From Candidatus Poseidoniaceae archaeon (GTDB taxonomy: Archaea; Thermoplasmatota; Poseidoniia; Poseidoniales; Poseidoniaceae): DNA of 7,747 bases. The notes under the pieces were generated by a model. The model did no database searches and had not been told where the DNA came from. It was given only the letters and a program-made list of their open reading frames with translations. This document shows positions 1-6,310 of this stretch, piece by piece (the first letter of the stretch is position 1; every line of letters begins with the position of its first letter). The stretch covers positions 1 through 7,747 of the forward strand of contig JAKMFF010000272.1 in assembly GCA_022425585.1 (NCBI GenBank), given 5' to 3'. The position numbers and the translations under genes were made by a program.

Positions 1-641
1 AATGAGTCCCATTTATCTGTAGGTGAACCTGTGGCTTGACGTTCAATTATGTAGCCTTCTTCATCAATTACCATTACTACAGGAATTTGTCCTGCCCCTG
101 CTGTAGTGAACAATCTGACAGGATCTACCCTGTCGCCATTGGCAAGTATTGCTGAATCATCATAACCCATGCCAGTGGGATACAGTGGCACTGTATACCG
201 GTCATCTGATTCATTTAGATATGCTATATCTTCACCATACCAACTTCCGTAAGCAACGATGTGGAAACTTTTGTTGTTTTCGCTAGCCATTTCTGACCAA
301 TTAGCCATGTTGTCCTCTAGATGATACTGAACCGCATGACAGTTGCTACAATCATGAGCCATGAAGTCTAAAATTATGATAGAGCCACGTAAATCATCTA
401 AATTAAACCAACCTGTCTCATTTACTAAACCAGTTTCAATATCTGTGCGGTTTAATGATTCAAAGACCATGTTAGGAATAGGTTCTGGCTCGGCATCAGA
501 TTGAAAAATGTCGTCCATGCTGTCAAACATCGATAATGCGGCAAAGGAAATGCTGACAAACATAACTGCAGCAATAGCAAATGCTTTCCAAGTCTCTAAG
601 CGTTTAAACACGCCTAAATCCATAGTATTCAGCATTCCCAT
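1..641 (-). CDS. Membrane-anchored thioredoxin-like (TlpA/ResA-type) protein, 3' end cut by window edge
   Basis: This open frame is not closed in the window: 213 codons are visible from the ATG at 641 and the C-terminus lies beyond base 1. A basic N-terminus (Phe-Lys-Arg-Leu) is followed by one hydrophobic helix at about residues 19-37, then an acidic linker and a soluble domain, so the domain should face outside the cytoplasm. The domain holds a CxxC redox motif, Cys98-Ser-Asn-Cys101, after the strand 'IIILDFMAHD'. A Gln-Ile-Pro187 stretch fits the thioredoxin-fold cis-proline, followed by the strand 'VVMVIDEEG'. By family knowledge such proteins reduce or exchange disulfides in exported proteins or cytochromes; the substrate here is unknown. 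Starts at ATG 635 or 623 are in frame and equally possible; an in-frame stop at 680-678 bounds the gene. It lies 49 bases after pheS on the same strand and may be co-transcribed or have its own promoter. Confidence 0.85.
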   Translation of the reverse strand, partial: MGMLNTMDLGVFKRLETWKAFAIAAVMFVSISFAALSMFDSMDDIFQSDAEPEPIPNMVFESLNRTDIETGLVNETGWFNLDDLRGSIIILDFMAHDCSNCHAVQYHLEDNMANWSEMASENNKSFHIVAYGSWYGEDIAYLNESDDRYTVPLYPTGMGYDDSAILANGDRVDPVRLFTTAGAGQIPVVMVIDEEGYIIERQATGSPTDKWDS

Positions 642-672
642 AGCGTATGCAGATATTACCAGCACTTGAAAA

Positions 673-690
673 TAGTCCTATAATGGACAA
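673..690 (-). promoter_or_regulatory. Possible TATA-like element ahead of the thioredoxin-like gene
   Basis: The minus strand reads CCATTATAGG at 686-677, centred about 40 bases upstream of the ATG at 641. In archaea transcription starts about 25 bases after the TATA box, which would give a leader of roughly 15 bases. The match to an archaeal TATA box is only fair, no BRE is evident, and read-through from pheS is an alternative. Confidence 0.25.
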
Positions 691-2175
691 TTAGATAATC
701 GGTTGATTTCGCAACCATTCTAAGTCTGAAATGTATAATTGTCTAATATCATCAAGCCCAAGTACCAGCATAGCCAATCGCTCAAGACCCATACCCCAAG
801 CAAGAACTGGATGTTGGATTCCGAGTGGTTCAGTCACTTCTGGCCTAAAGATTCCAGCACCGCCTAACTCTAGCCATTTGCCACGCCACTTGACTTCAAT
901 TTCCAAACTAGGTTCAGTATAAGGGAAATAAGCTGGTCTAACTCTTACCTCAGGATAACCCATCTTAGCATAGAAGGTTTTCAAAGTAGTAACGAGCATC
1001 TGAAGATTAGCTCCCTCTTCCATAATTATTCCTTCAATTTGGTGGAATTCAGGCAAATGTGTTCGGTCAATTGCTTCTTTTCTAAAGACTCTATCAACGG
1101 TAAACATGCGGCAAGGTTCTTTCGGATTTGCTGCTAAATGTTGTATGGTATTGACGGTAGTATGTGTTCGAAGTAAGCCTTTTTGTGAAATCTCGTTAGA
1201 AAATTCACCACCCCAACCCAGCGAACCAGTTTCTCCACCAACTCGGTGTATAGCAGACCAAGTCTGCATTAATTCTTCTGGGAGTTCTAAGGATTTAGGA
1301 TTATCAAGATAGAATGTATCCTGCATTTCTCTTGCTGGATGGTCTTGTGGAATAAATAACGCATCCATATTCCAACCTGCCGATTGAACATAATCTTCAA
1401 CTAATTCTGAAAAGCCCATTTCTAAGAAAATATGACGGATTCTTTCAATTAAAGACTGCATTGGATGACTGCGGCCGGTTCTTGGTGTTGTTGATTCCAA
1501 AGTTACATCAAAAGCCCTAAATTCGGCATTCTTCCAATTTTCACTTTGCAGCAGTTCTGGAGTTATTTCGTTTATCACTTCAGTTTCGACTAAGTCCTTT
1601 TTGTCTATCTTTAAACCTGATTTTGATATCTTCCAGGTTCGAGTAGTCGTAATAACTAATTCAACAAAATTTCTTCTGCCTTTGAAATGTTCTAATAATT
1701 CAGCATCTGCTTCATCTTGTGAACAGGGTAATGCGTTTAGAAATTTAGTTCTTTCAGCAATCTGTTGCTCGACTATAGCGTCGTCATCACAATGAAATTT
1801 ACCTGCTTGCATAGAAATTCCTAACTTTTTCAGCAAACCAATGCCTGGACCAGCCTCATGCTTCTCAAATGATTGTTGTAGATTACTCATTGATGGGTCA
1901 TTTGATTCAAGATACCAATTGAACAGACGTGCTTCCAATAACCCATTGTCGATTGCCAACTGCCCTTGAGCAGCTAATTTCACCTCGATTTGACTTTGTT
2001 CAATTACCTGGATTAGTTTCTTGTCCGCCAAGCCTTGTCCTGCACCAACTACGACTGCTTGGTCTGTCCAATCACATGCTTTCAAAACCTCCTCAAGCGA
2101 CCAATTTGATTCGGGGTCGTCCTGCAATACACGGAGCATCCTACGCTCAGTATTGACAAGATTTGAGGCGTCCAT
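691..2175 (-). CDS. pheS: Phenylalanyl-tRNA synthetase alpha subunit (archaeal/eukaryotic type)
   Basis: Catalytic subunit of the heterotetrameric cytoplasmic enzyme that charges tRNA-Phe with phenylalanine using ATP. From the ATG at 2175 it has 494 residues, the usual archaeal length. An N-terminal winged-helix-like part (about 1-150) precedes the class II catalytic core. Motif 1 lies around residues 230-255 (Arg-Thr-Gly-Arg-Ser-His-Pro-Met-Gln). Motif 2 is around 358-382, with Arg-Val-Phe-Arg-Lys-Glu and then His-Gln-Ile-Glu-Gly. Motif 3 is around 460-469 (Gly-Met-Gly-Leu-Glu-Arg-Leu-Ala-Met). All look intact. The frame can be extended upstream to a GTG at 2235, adding 20 residues; I prefer the ATG because its product begins as PheS proteins do and the extra stretch is basic and featureless. 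No Shine-Dalgarno precedes either start. The beta subunit gene pheT is not in the window, so the two subunit genes are not adjacent on either visible side, which is common in archaea. Confidence 0.97.
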   Translation of the reverse strand: MDASNLVNTERRMLRVLQDDPESNWSLEEVLKACDWTDQAVVVGAGQGLADKKLIQVIEQSQIEVKLAAQGQLAIDNGLLEARLFNWYLESNDPSMSNLQQSFEKHEAGPGIGLLKKLGISMQAGKFHCDDDAIVEQQIAERTKFLNALPCSQDEADAELLEHFKGRRNFVELVITTTRTWKISKSGLKIDKKDLVETEVINEITPELLQSENWKNAEFRAFDVTLESTTPRTGRSHPMQSLIERIRHIFLEMGFSELVEDYVQSAGWNMDALFIPQDHPAREMQDTFYLDNPKSLELPEELMQTWSAIHRVGGETGSLGWGGEFSNEISQKGLLRTHTTVNTIQHLAANPKEPCRMFTVDRVFRKEAIDRTHLPEFHQIEGIIMEEGANLQMLVTTLKTFYAKMGYPEVRVRPAYFPYTEPSLEIEVKWRGKWLELGGAGIFRPEVTEPLGIQHPVLAWGMGLERLAMLVLGLDDIRQLYISDLEWLRNQPII

Positions 2176-2202
2176 GACACAACGAAGCGAAGTAGTGCTA
2201 TC

Positions 2203-2210
2203 AAATCTAT
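2203..2210 (-). promoter_or_regulatory. Possible TATA-like element for pheS
   Basis: The minus strand reads ATAGATTT at 2210-2203, centred about 31 bases upstream of the pheS ATG at 2175. That spacing would give a leaderless or nearly leaderless transcript, consistent with the missing Shine-Dalgarno. The match to the TATA consensus is weak, and pheS could equally be read from the upstream operon promoter. Confidence 0.25.
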
Positions 2211-2238
2211 GCCTAGATTTGCCGATTTTTTTCACTTT

Positions 2239-2619
2239 CTACTCTTCTTCAGCAGTCCACAACTGAACTTGACAACTAGGGCAGGTAAACCAATCAGGTC
2301 TAGGACCGGGCTGGACGGTGATTTTCCCGCACGGTCCACAAACGATTGTTGATTCAATTGGCTCGTCCATAGTAACATCAACACGATACATTACTCTGCC
2401 AGCATCTGGTAGTTGACCTTCATCAGGTCTCCATTCCCTAATAGCAGAATCTGACATCCCGAGTTTAGATTTCAAACTCATACCAAAGACGAACAATATT
2501 ATTCCTAATACTCCTACTGTAGAGGCCAGCGTATAGACTCCTGCCACAGTGAAAAAGGCTCCAAAAGCAATACAAATAAATCCCGAGAGAATAAAATTTT
2601 CTCGCGGGTATCTAGACAT
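2239..2619 (-). CDS. Two-helix membrane protein with C-terminal zinc-ribbon-like domain, function unknown
   Basis: A 126-residue protein I cannot assign to a named family. Two hydrophobic segments (about residues 9-31 and 34-49) form a tight helical hairpin. Basic residues before the first (Arg3, Arg6) and after the second (Lys50, Lys52) suggest both ends are cytoplasmic. The tail carries Cys94-Gly-Pro-Cys97 and Cys113-Pro-Ser-Cys116, two CxxC knuckles 15 residues apart, as in a zinc ribbon or rubredoxin-like fold. It ends in Thr-Ala-Glu-Glu-Glu. The gene starts 10 bases after the aminotransferase stop, preceded by a good ribosome binding site, so the two are very probably one transcript; pheS begins 63 bases after it. 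A role in metal sensing, protein contact at the membrane, or RNA/protein binding is possible, but nothing in the sequence decides. The gene is real, judging by its coupling and its structured composition. Confidence 0.85.
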   Translation of the reverse strand: MSRYPRENFILSGFICIAFGAFFTVAGVYTLASTVGVLGIILFVFGMSLKSKLGMSDSAIREWRPDEGQLPDAGRVMYRVDVTMDEPIESTIVCGPCGKITVQPGPRPDWFTCPSCQVQLWTAEEE

Positions 2620-2626
2620 TTTACTA

Positions 2627-2631
2627 ACCTC
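2627..2631 (-). promoter_or_regulatory. Ribosome binding site of the two-helix zinc-ribbon gene
   Basis: The minus strand reads GAGGT at 2631-2627, 7 bases before the ATG at 2619, matching the core of the Shine-Dalgarno sequence. It overlaps the TGA stop of the aminotransferase (2632-2630), which favours translational coupling. It is the only convincing Shine-Dalgarno I see in the window, as expected for an operon-internal gene in a genome where first genes are mostly leaderless. Confidence 0.65.
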
Positions 2632-3904
2632 ACTGTAGAGCGTCTCTCAAAGAGTTAGCAACTTTAGCAATTTGCTCGGTAGGTATGGCACACAAACCAA
2701 TTCTAACTCCGCCTTTAAGCGGTACTAAGTAGACTTGGTCATTTGCGCATGAGTCGACCACAGATTTGGGATCATCATGTTCCAGCCAAGCGAAAAATCC
2801 GTCATGAGTTGGATTAATTGGGACGCCATTTTTAGCACATTCTTCAATAAACAGTTTACGACGCTGCGCTAATAATTCGGTCAGTCTAACGAGTTCTAGC
2901 GACCAAGCATCACCTGATTCTTCCTCAGCGTGAATACGAGCGATTGAATATTGCGCTAGACGAGAACTTGCAGACCAGGTTTGTCGACCTGTAACACCCA
3001 TTACCGTGGTGATTCTATCGACTACTGATTCATCTGGATGAATACTAACCAGTGCACCGGCTCTAAGACCATAAATGGTGTGAGATTTGGATAACGAAAT
3101 GGCAAAAGTAATCAAAAGATTTGCTGGCCAACTCATTCCATCATGTAATGCATCAGTGATGGTTTCAGCCCAACCGTGTGGTTCTTTAGCATACAAATGG
3201 TATGCTGCATCGATAAGCAGGGTAAAGCCAACATTTTCGTGAGCCATAGCCATATCAGAAAATGCTTGTAAAACAGCACGGCGATCTTTGGCATTTAGTG
3301 ACAGACCTGTTGGATTATGGGCGGGGTCATTTAGCCATGACATTACTTTAGATTGCTGTTTAGCCAAATTGTCAAGACTACTAGTGATTGAGTCAACATC
3401 AACTGTTGAATTATTGCTTCCAAGCAATGGATAAGTCTCAATGCCTAAATCACAACCTGCTAGAAATCCATCATAGGGGCCCCAATGACGGTCACGTAAC
3501 AAGACTTTACTACCTCGGTCAGCAAAATTAGCAGCCGCTAAGTATAGCGCTCCTGAACCTCCCGGTGAGGCTGTAGCAGTATGATGCACACCGATGTTTT
3601 CTAATTCACTGCGAGCATCACCAAGTGCTAGAGTAACTGCCAAGTCAAGAAATTCTGGTAACCCTTTCAGCGGTGCATAAGCGGCAATTTCGATGGGAGG
3701 TGAGTTACGAACAAAGGCATCTACCGTCTGGTTAATTGCCAGATTACCATCATTTTCAAGTAGTGCACCAATTGTTCCATTCACTGCATCATGCCCGTCA
3801 GCAACGGCAGCTTGATATCTGGCCCAGCAAGCGAAAATCGTATCGTTGCCTTGCTTAGTTTGAGCAAAATCATTCAAGAAAGCATTTGCCGTATCATCGG
3901 ACAT
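2630..3904 (-). CDS. PLP-dependent class I aminotransferase (aspartate/aromatic type)
   Basis: Cytosolic fold-type I enzyme expected to move an amino group between an amino acid and a 2-oxo acid. From the ATG at 3904 it has 424 residues, a normal length. Visible landmarks are the Ser-Pro-Gly-Gly-Ser-Gly-Ala PLP phosphate loop (about 113-119), Trp141 stacking in the active site, Asn197 in His-Asn-Pro-Thr-Gly, Asp232 and Tyr235 in Ile-Asp-Ala-Ala-Tyr, the Schiff-base Lys273 in Ser-Leu-Ser-Lys-Ser-His, Arg281 in Gly-Leu-Arg-Ala-Gly, and Arg401 (Gly-Gly-Val-Arg-Ile-Gly), the likely substrate-carboxylate binder. The Asn-Gly-Thr-Ile-Gly and Tyr-Ala-Pro-Leu-Lys-Gly stretches near the N-terminus fit the aspartate/tyrosine aminotransferase branch. 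A longer form from a TTG at 3967 (445 residues) is possible but would use the TATA-like region as coding sequence. It is the first gene of the leftward cluster ending in pheS; an aromatic substrate is plausible, aspartate cannot be excluded. Confidence 0.93.
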   Translation of the reverse strand: MSDDTANAFLNDFAQTKQGNDTIFACWARYQAAVADGHDAVNGTIGALLENDGNLAINQTVDAFVRNSPPIEIAAYAPLKGLPEFLDLAVTLALGDARSELENIGVHHTATASPGGSGALYLAAANFADRGSKVLLRDRHWGPYDGFLAGCDLGIETYPLLGSNNSTVDVDSITSSLDNLAKQQSKVMSWLNDPAHNPTGLSLNAKDRRAVLQAFSDMAMAHENVGFTLLIDAAYHLYAKEPHGWAETITDALHDGMSWPANLLITFAISLSKSHTIYGLRAGALVSIHPDESVVDRITTVMGVTGRQTWSASSRLAQYSIARIHAEEESGDAWSLELVRLTELLAQRRKLFIEECAKNGVPINPTHDGFFAWLEHDDPKSVVDSCANDQVYLVPLKGGVRIGLCAIPTEQIAKVANSLRDALQ

Positions 3905-3943
3905 GGCATGTCTAAGTGAATCATGTTCTTTGAATTGCCCCTC

Positions 3944-3964
3944 GATATTATACCCAAGATATAT
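3944..3964 (-). promoter_or_regulatory. TATA-like promoter region for the aminotransferase operon
   Basis: On the minus strand two A/T-rich elements follow each other: GATATATC (3964-3957) and GTATAATATC (3953-3944). The second is centred about 44 bases before the ATG at 3904 and would place the transcript start near 3922, with a leader of about 18 bases. The first would give a leader of about 30 bases. Both elements are nearly palindromic, so the region could also serve the divergent tRNA gene, though it lies some 50 bases from it. Judged by eye. Confidence 0.4.
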
Positions 3965-4012
3965 CAAATCATCCGTTTCATTGATGAATGATTGTTGTTT
4001 GGCTAGGGCGTC

Positions 4013-4088
4013 GCCAACGTAGCATAGCTGGTAGTGCTTCAGATTTGTAATCTGACGGTCGGGGGTTCGAGTCCCTCCGTTGGCTCCA
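4013..4088 (+). tRNA. tRNA-Thr, anticodon UGU, with encoded CCA
   Basis: A full cloverleaf folds by hand. The acceptor stem is GCCAACG (4013-4019) with CGTTGGC (4078-4084). The D arm is GCAT with GTGC, enclosing an AGCTGGTA loop. The anticodon stem is TCAGA with TCTGA, enclosing TTTGTAA, so positions 34-36 are TGT and the tRNA reads ACA (and related ACN) threonine codons. The variable region is five bases (CGGTC). The T stem is GGGGG with CCCTC (one G-T pair), and the T loop is TTCGAGT. U8 is present. The discriminator is T (4085), which fits archaeal tRNA-Thr. CCA at 4086-4088 is encoded in the gene. There is no intron. The VOC gene begins 35 bases downstream on the same strand and could be co-transcribed. 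Confidence 0.98.
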
Positions 4089-4093
4089 CAAAA

Positions 4094-4105
4094 ACAGTTA
4101 ACTGT
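4094..4105. repeat. Perfect 12-bp palindrome between tRNA-Thr and the VOC gene
   Basis: ACAGTTAACTGT is its own reverse complement. It lies 6 bases after the tRNA CCA and ends 18 bases before the ATG of the VOC gene, which is where a promoter or operator would be expected. A competing outer pairing, CCACA (4086-4090) with TGTGG (4103-4107), also exists. No T-run follows, so it is not a typical terminator. It may be a dimeric regulator site or chance. Confidence 0.4.
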
Positions 4106-4123
4106 GGACTAATTAGTGGTATT

Positions 4124-4576
4124 ATGCGACCATTTCATTTGGCTTTCCCAGTGGTTAGTCTTGAGTTAACCGAAGAATTTTACGTTGATACAATAGGTTG
4201 TAGTATTGGTAGAAGAACCCCGAAGTCAATTAATTTCAATTTCTATGGCCACCAAATAGTTGCTCATCTTGTTAAGCAAATGCCCAACTTTTCACAAAGT
4301 GGCAAAGTTGACGGGAAACAAGTACCACCATTCCACTTTGGCGTAGTCATGGAATGGGAACAGTGGCACAATTTACGTGATAAATTATCCAATGAAAACG
4401 TTGTTTTTAGGCTAAAACCCCATGTACGTTACCCGGGAAAAATTGGTGAACAGGCTACAATGTTTATCGATGACCCGTCTGGAAATTCAATAGAATTCAA
4501 ATCCTTCAGTGATGATTCTAGACTCTTTGCCACCGTGCCTGGTAATGAAAACCACATTGGTGGCGGGTTGAAATAA
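4124..4576 (+). CDS. VOC (glyoxalase/extradiol dioxygenase) superfamily protein, COG3565-like
   Basis: A 150-residue single-domain protein of the vicinal-oxygen-chelate fold, resembling the 'predicted dioxygenase of extradiol dioxygenase family' group, whose reaction is not established. Recognisable stretches are Phe-His-Leu-Ala-Phe-Pro at 4-9, Phe-Tyr at 19-20 with Ile-Gly-Cys-Ser-Ile-Gly-Arg, Asn-Phe-Tyr-Gly-His-Gln at 39-44, Phe-His-Phe-Gly-Val-Val at 70-75, Gly-Glu-Gln-Ala-Thr-Met-Phe at 108-114, and Asp-Pro-Ser-Gly-Asn-Ser-Ile-Glu-Phe-Lys at 117-126. His5, His71 and Glu124 are the expected metal ligands, so an active metal site is likely. The frame stays open back into the tRNA through a GTG at 4034, but the ATG at 4124 starts the domain exactly as homologues do, so I use it. 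The coding end is 40 bases from folD. A dioxygenase name would over-claim. Confidence 0.9.
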   Translation: MRPFHLAFPVVSLELTEEFYVDTIGCSIGRRTPKSINFNFYGHQIVAHLVKQMPNFSQSGKVDGKQVPPFHFGVVMEWEQWHNLRDKLSNENVVFRLKPHVRYPGKIGEQATMFIDDPSGNSIEFKSFSDDSRLFATVPGNENHIGGGLK

Positions 4577-4616
4577 CCACGCAAATAATCAATAAAGAAA
4601 GGCGACTCGCAAGGAC

Positions 4617-5489
4617 ATGGTGGCTGAAATATTAGACGGTAAAGCATGTGCTGCTGCCGTTGAAGAGTCACTAAAAGAACGCATTGAGAAATGCCAAACT
4701 GCTGGTATAAGCCCGCACATTGCGGTAATAATTGTTGGAGACGATCCGGCAAGTCATGTTTATGTTGGCGCTAAAATCCGTGCTTGCGAGCGTTTAGGAA
4801 TCAAAAGCACTCACATCGAGATGCCAGAGACATCAAGCGAAACTGAACTCATCAAGGTAATTAAGGAATTAAATAATGATGGTTCTATTCATGGAATCTT
4901 AATTCAGTCCCCACTACCAAATCACATGAATGAAGAATTGCTAACCGACTTGATTGACCCGCTAAAAGACGTTGATGGATTCCATCCGGTGAATCTGGGC
5001 AGATTGGTTCAATCACGAGATGATTGCTTGATTCCTTGCACTCCAAATGGAGTAATGCGATTACTTGAGTGGGCGGGAATCGAAACAAAAGGTAAGCAAG
5101 CATTGGTAATTGGCCGTTCAAGAAATGTTGGTATGCCACAAGCAATTTTACTGGCATCTAGAGGTGCAGATGCAACTGTCACAATAGCACATTCCAGAAC
5201 CGCAGATCTAGCAAAACAATGTTTGAACGCAGATATTATCGTAGCTGCTGTTGGAAGGCCAAACATGGTCAAGAAATCATGGATAAAACCAGGAGCAGTC
5301 GTAGTTGATGTAGGTATAAACAGGGTTAGTGATGCAAATGCTAAGCGTGGCTATATTCTTGTGGGTGATGTGGAGAAGTCGGCTAGCCAGGTTGCTTCAT
5401 GGATTACTCCAGTTCCAGGTGGCGTTGGACCGATGACTGTTGCCATGTTGATGGAAAATACCGTACGCGCTGCCGAATTCAAGTTTTGA
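4617..5489 (+). CDS. folD: Bifunctional methylenetetrahydrofolate dehydrogenase / methenyl-THF cyclohydrolase
   Basis: Cytosolic enzyme that oxidises 5,10-methylene-THF to methenyl-THF with NAD(P)+ and hydrolyses it to 10-formyl-THF, feeding purine and formyl synthesis. The 290 residues match the usual length. The substrate domain carries Tyr49 and catalytic Lys53 (Tyr-Val-Gly-Ala-Lys), Gln97-Ser-Pro-Leu-Pro, and Asp120 in Lys-Asp-Val-Asp-Gly. The nucleotide domain has Gly-Arg-Ser-Arg-Asn-Val-Gly-Met-Pro at 166-174, His-Ser-Arg at 192-194, and Ala-Val-Gly-Arg-Pro at 211-215. The C-terminal Pro-Val-Pro-Gly-Gly-Val-Gly-Pro-Met-Thr is at 265-274. All key residues are present. The ATG at 4617 puts the usual 'Ile-Leu-Asp-Gly-Lys' start at residue 5. 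AAGGA touches the start too closely to be a good ribosome site. An A/T-rich stretch (4584-4596) about 27 bases upstream could be a TATA box of a leaderless transcript. FolD occurs in archaea that use tetrahydrofolate rather than only methanopterin. Confidence 0.98.
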   Translation: MVAEILDGKACAAAVEESLKERIEKCQTAGISPHIAVIIVGDDPASHVYVGAKIRACERLGIKSTHIEMPETSSETELIKVIKELNNDGSIHGILIQSPLPNHMNEELLTDLIDPLKDVDGFHPVNLGRLVQSRDDCLIPCTPNGVMRLLEWAGIETKGKQALVIGRSRNVGMPQAILLASRGADATVTIAHSRTADLAKQCLNADIIVAAVGRPNMVKKSWIKPGAVVVDVGINRVSDANAKRGYILVGDVEKSASQVASWITPVPGGVGPMTVAMLMENTVRAAEFKF

Positions 5490-5527
5490 AGGTAAACATC
5501 ATATCCACCTTACATCTGTCCACAACC

Positions 5528-6310
5528 ATGGAGCAGATAGCACCAAGACTGGCAAATGCCGGCAGGATACTTACTGTTCTGTCAATAATTGTTACAGCAA
5601 CTAATTTGAAACTGAATTTGCTAAAAAACCCCGGTTTTACCATCGAAGAATATGTTGGATTAGGTCTTGCTGCTGTATTTCTAATCGTTAGCATTATTTC
5701 ATCTAAAGAACGTAAAATACCGACATTTTCTGACAGCCCAACTCTTGAAGAGCAACTTGCTGCAATGGAAGAGACACCAACTAAATCCAATACCACAGAT
5801 GGGTCAACTAAAGCAGAAAATCTGCAAACTAAAAGCATAATCGAAAGCATCATTGGAGCCAAAGCAGATATTAATGCACAACAAATTGATAGTGCGATTG
5901 GAACCTTGAGTTCCGGAAAACTAGGCCAAGATGCAAAGATGATGGCTGAACAATTACCAGCACCTCATCGACATGCTGAGCAAATGTTAGATGTGCCTGC
6001 CCTAAGGGTCAAACAAAACAATACTGACCAATCAAATAATGTCCCATTGCCGGCTTTGCAAACTAATGTTATGGTCGAACAAACAACCCCCGATTTACCA
6101 GACTTACCAGATGTGGTAAAAATTGAGGATACTACTGAAGATAAATTACCGCCAATGACAGATATAGACACCTTACTAAACGAGATTCCAATACAGGTAA
6201 ACTCGACACCTGTACCTCTTCCAGACCTATCTGAGATAGATAATTTACTGGATAATCAAAATAGTGACTCATCAACCCCTGAACTACCTAATCTAGATGA
6301 CCTGTTTTAA
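5528..6310 (+). CDS. Two-helix membrane protein with long disordered acidic tail, function unknown
   Basis: A 260-residue protein from the ATG at 5528; I do not recognise its family. Two hydrophobic segments (about 13-28 and 42-58) are separated by a short loop, and Lys-Glu-Arg-Lys at 60-63 follows the second, so both ends should be cytoplasmic. The remaining 200 residues are rich in Asp, Glu, Asn, Gln, Thr, Ser and Pro, contain no Cys or Trp, and look disordered, apart from a possible helical stretch at about 100-150. The last 75 residues hold repeated short motifs: Pro-Asp-Leu-Pro-Asp-Leu-Pro-Asp at 188-195, Met-Thr-Asp-Ile-Asp-Thr-Leu-Leu-Asn at 210-218, Leu-Ser-Glu-Ile-Asp-Asn-Leu-Leu-Asp at 234-242, and a terminal Leu-Pro-Asn-Leu-Asp-Asp-Leu-Phe. 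The frame is open back to 5399 inside folD, but that part is folD sequence in another frame. It lies 38 bases after folD and 37 before the PHP start. A membrane-tethered binding tail is my inference. Confidence 0.85.
   Translation: MEQIAPRLANAGRILTVLSIIVTATNLKLNLLKNPGFTIEEYVGLGLAAVFLIVSIISSKERKIPTFSDSPTLEEQLAAMEETPTKSNTTDGSTKAENLQTKSIIESIIGAKADINAQQIDSAIGTLSSGKLGQDAKMMAEQLPAPHRHAEQMLDVPALRVKQNNTDQSNNVPLPALQTNVMVEQTTPDLPDLPDVVKIEDTTEDKLPPMTDIDTLLNEIPIQVNSTPVPLPDLSEIDNLLDNQNSDSSTPELPNLDDLF
6092..6109 (+). repeat. Two-copy 9-bp tandem repeat encoding Asp-Leu-Pro
   Basis: GATTTACCA is followed directly by GACTTACCA, one mismatch, inside the tail of the two-helix acidic protein. It encodes Asp-Leu-Pro twice and looks like a recent local duplication that lengthens the motif-rich tail in frame. 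Confidence 0.6.

Noticed and set aside
2176..2235. 20-codon extension of pheS to a GTG three bases after the preceding stop codon
   Set aside because: No Shine-Dalgarno, basic sequence without PheS character; the ATG at 2175 gives the usual length. It remains possible as a coupled start.
3905..3967. 21-codon extension of the aminotransferase to a TTG
   Set aside because: The stretch contains the best TATA-like elements of the window and uses a weak start codon.
4034..4123. N-terminal extension of the VOC gene from a GTG inside the tRNA
   Set aside because: It would translate tRNA-Thr sequence; the ATG at 4124 begins the conserved domain directly.
5489..5511. AAGGT ... ACCTT inverted repeat after folD
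   Set aside because: Only five base pairs with a 13-base loop and no T-run; expected by chance.
5399..5527. Upstream extension of the 260-residue protein into the folD 3' end
   Set aside because: This part is folD coding sequence read in another frame; the ATG at 5528 immediately precedes the first membrane segment.
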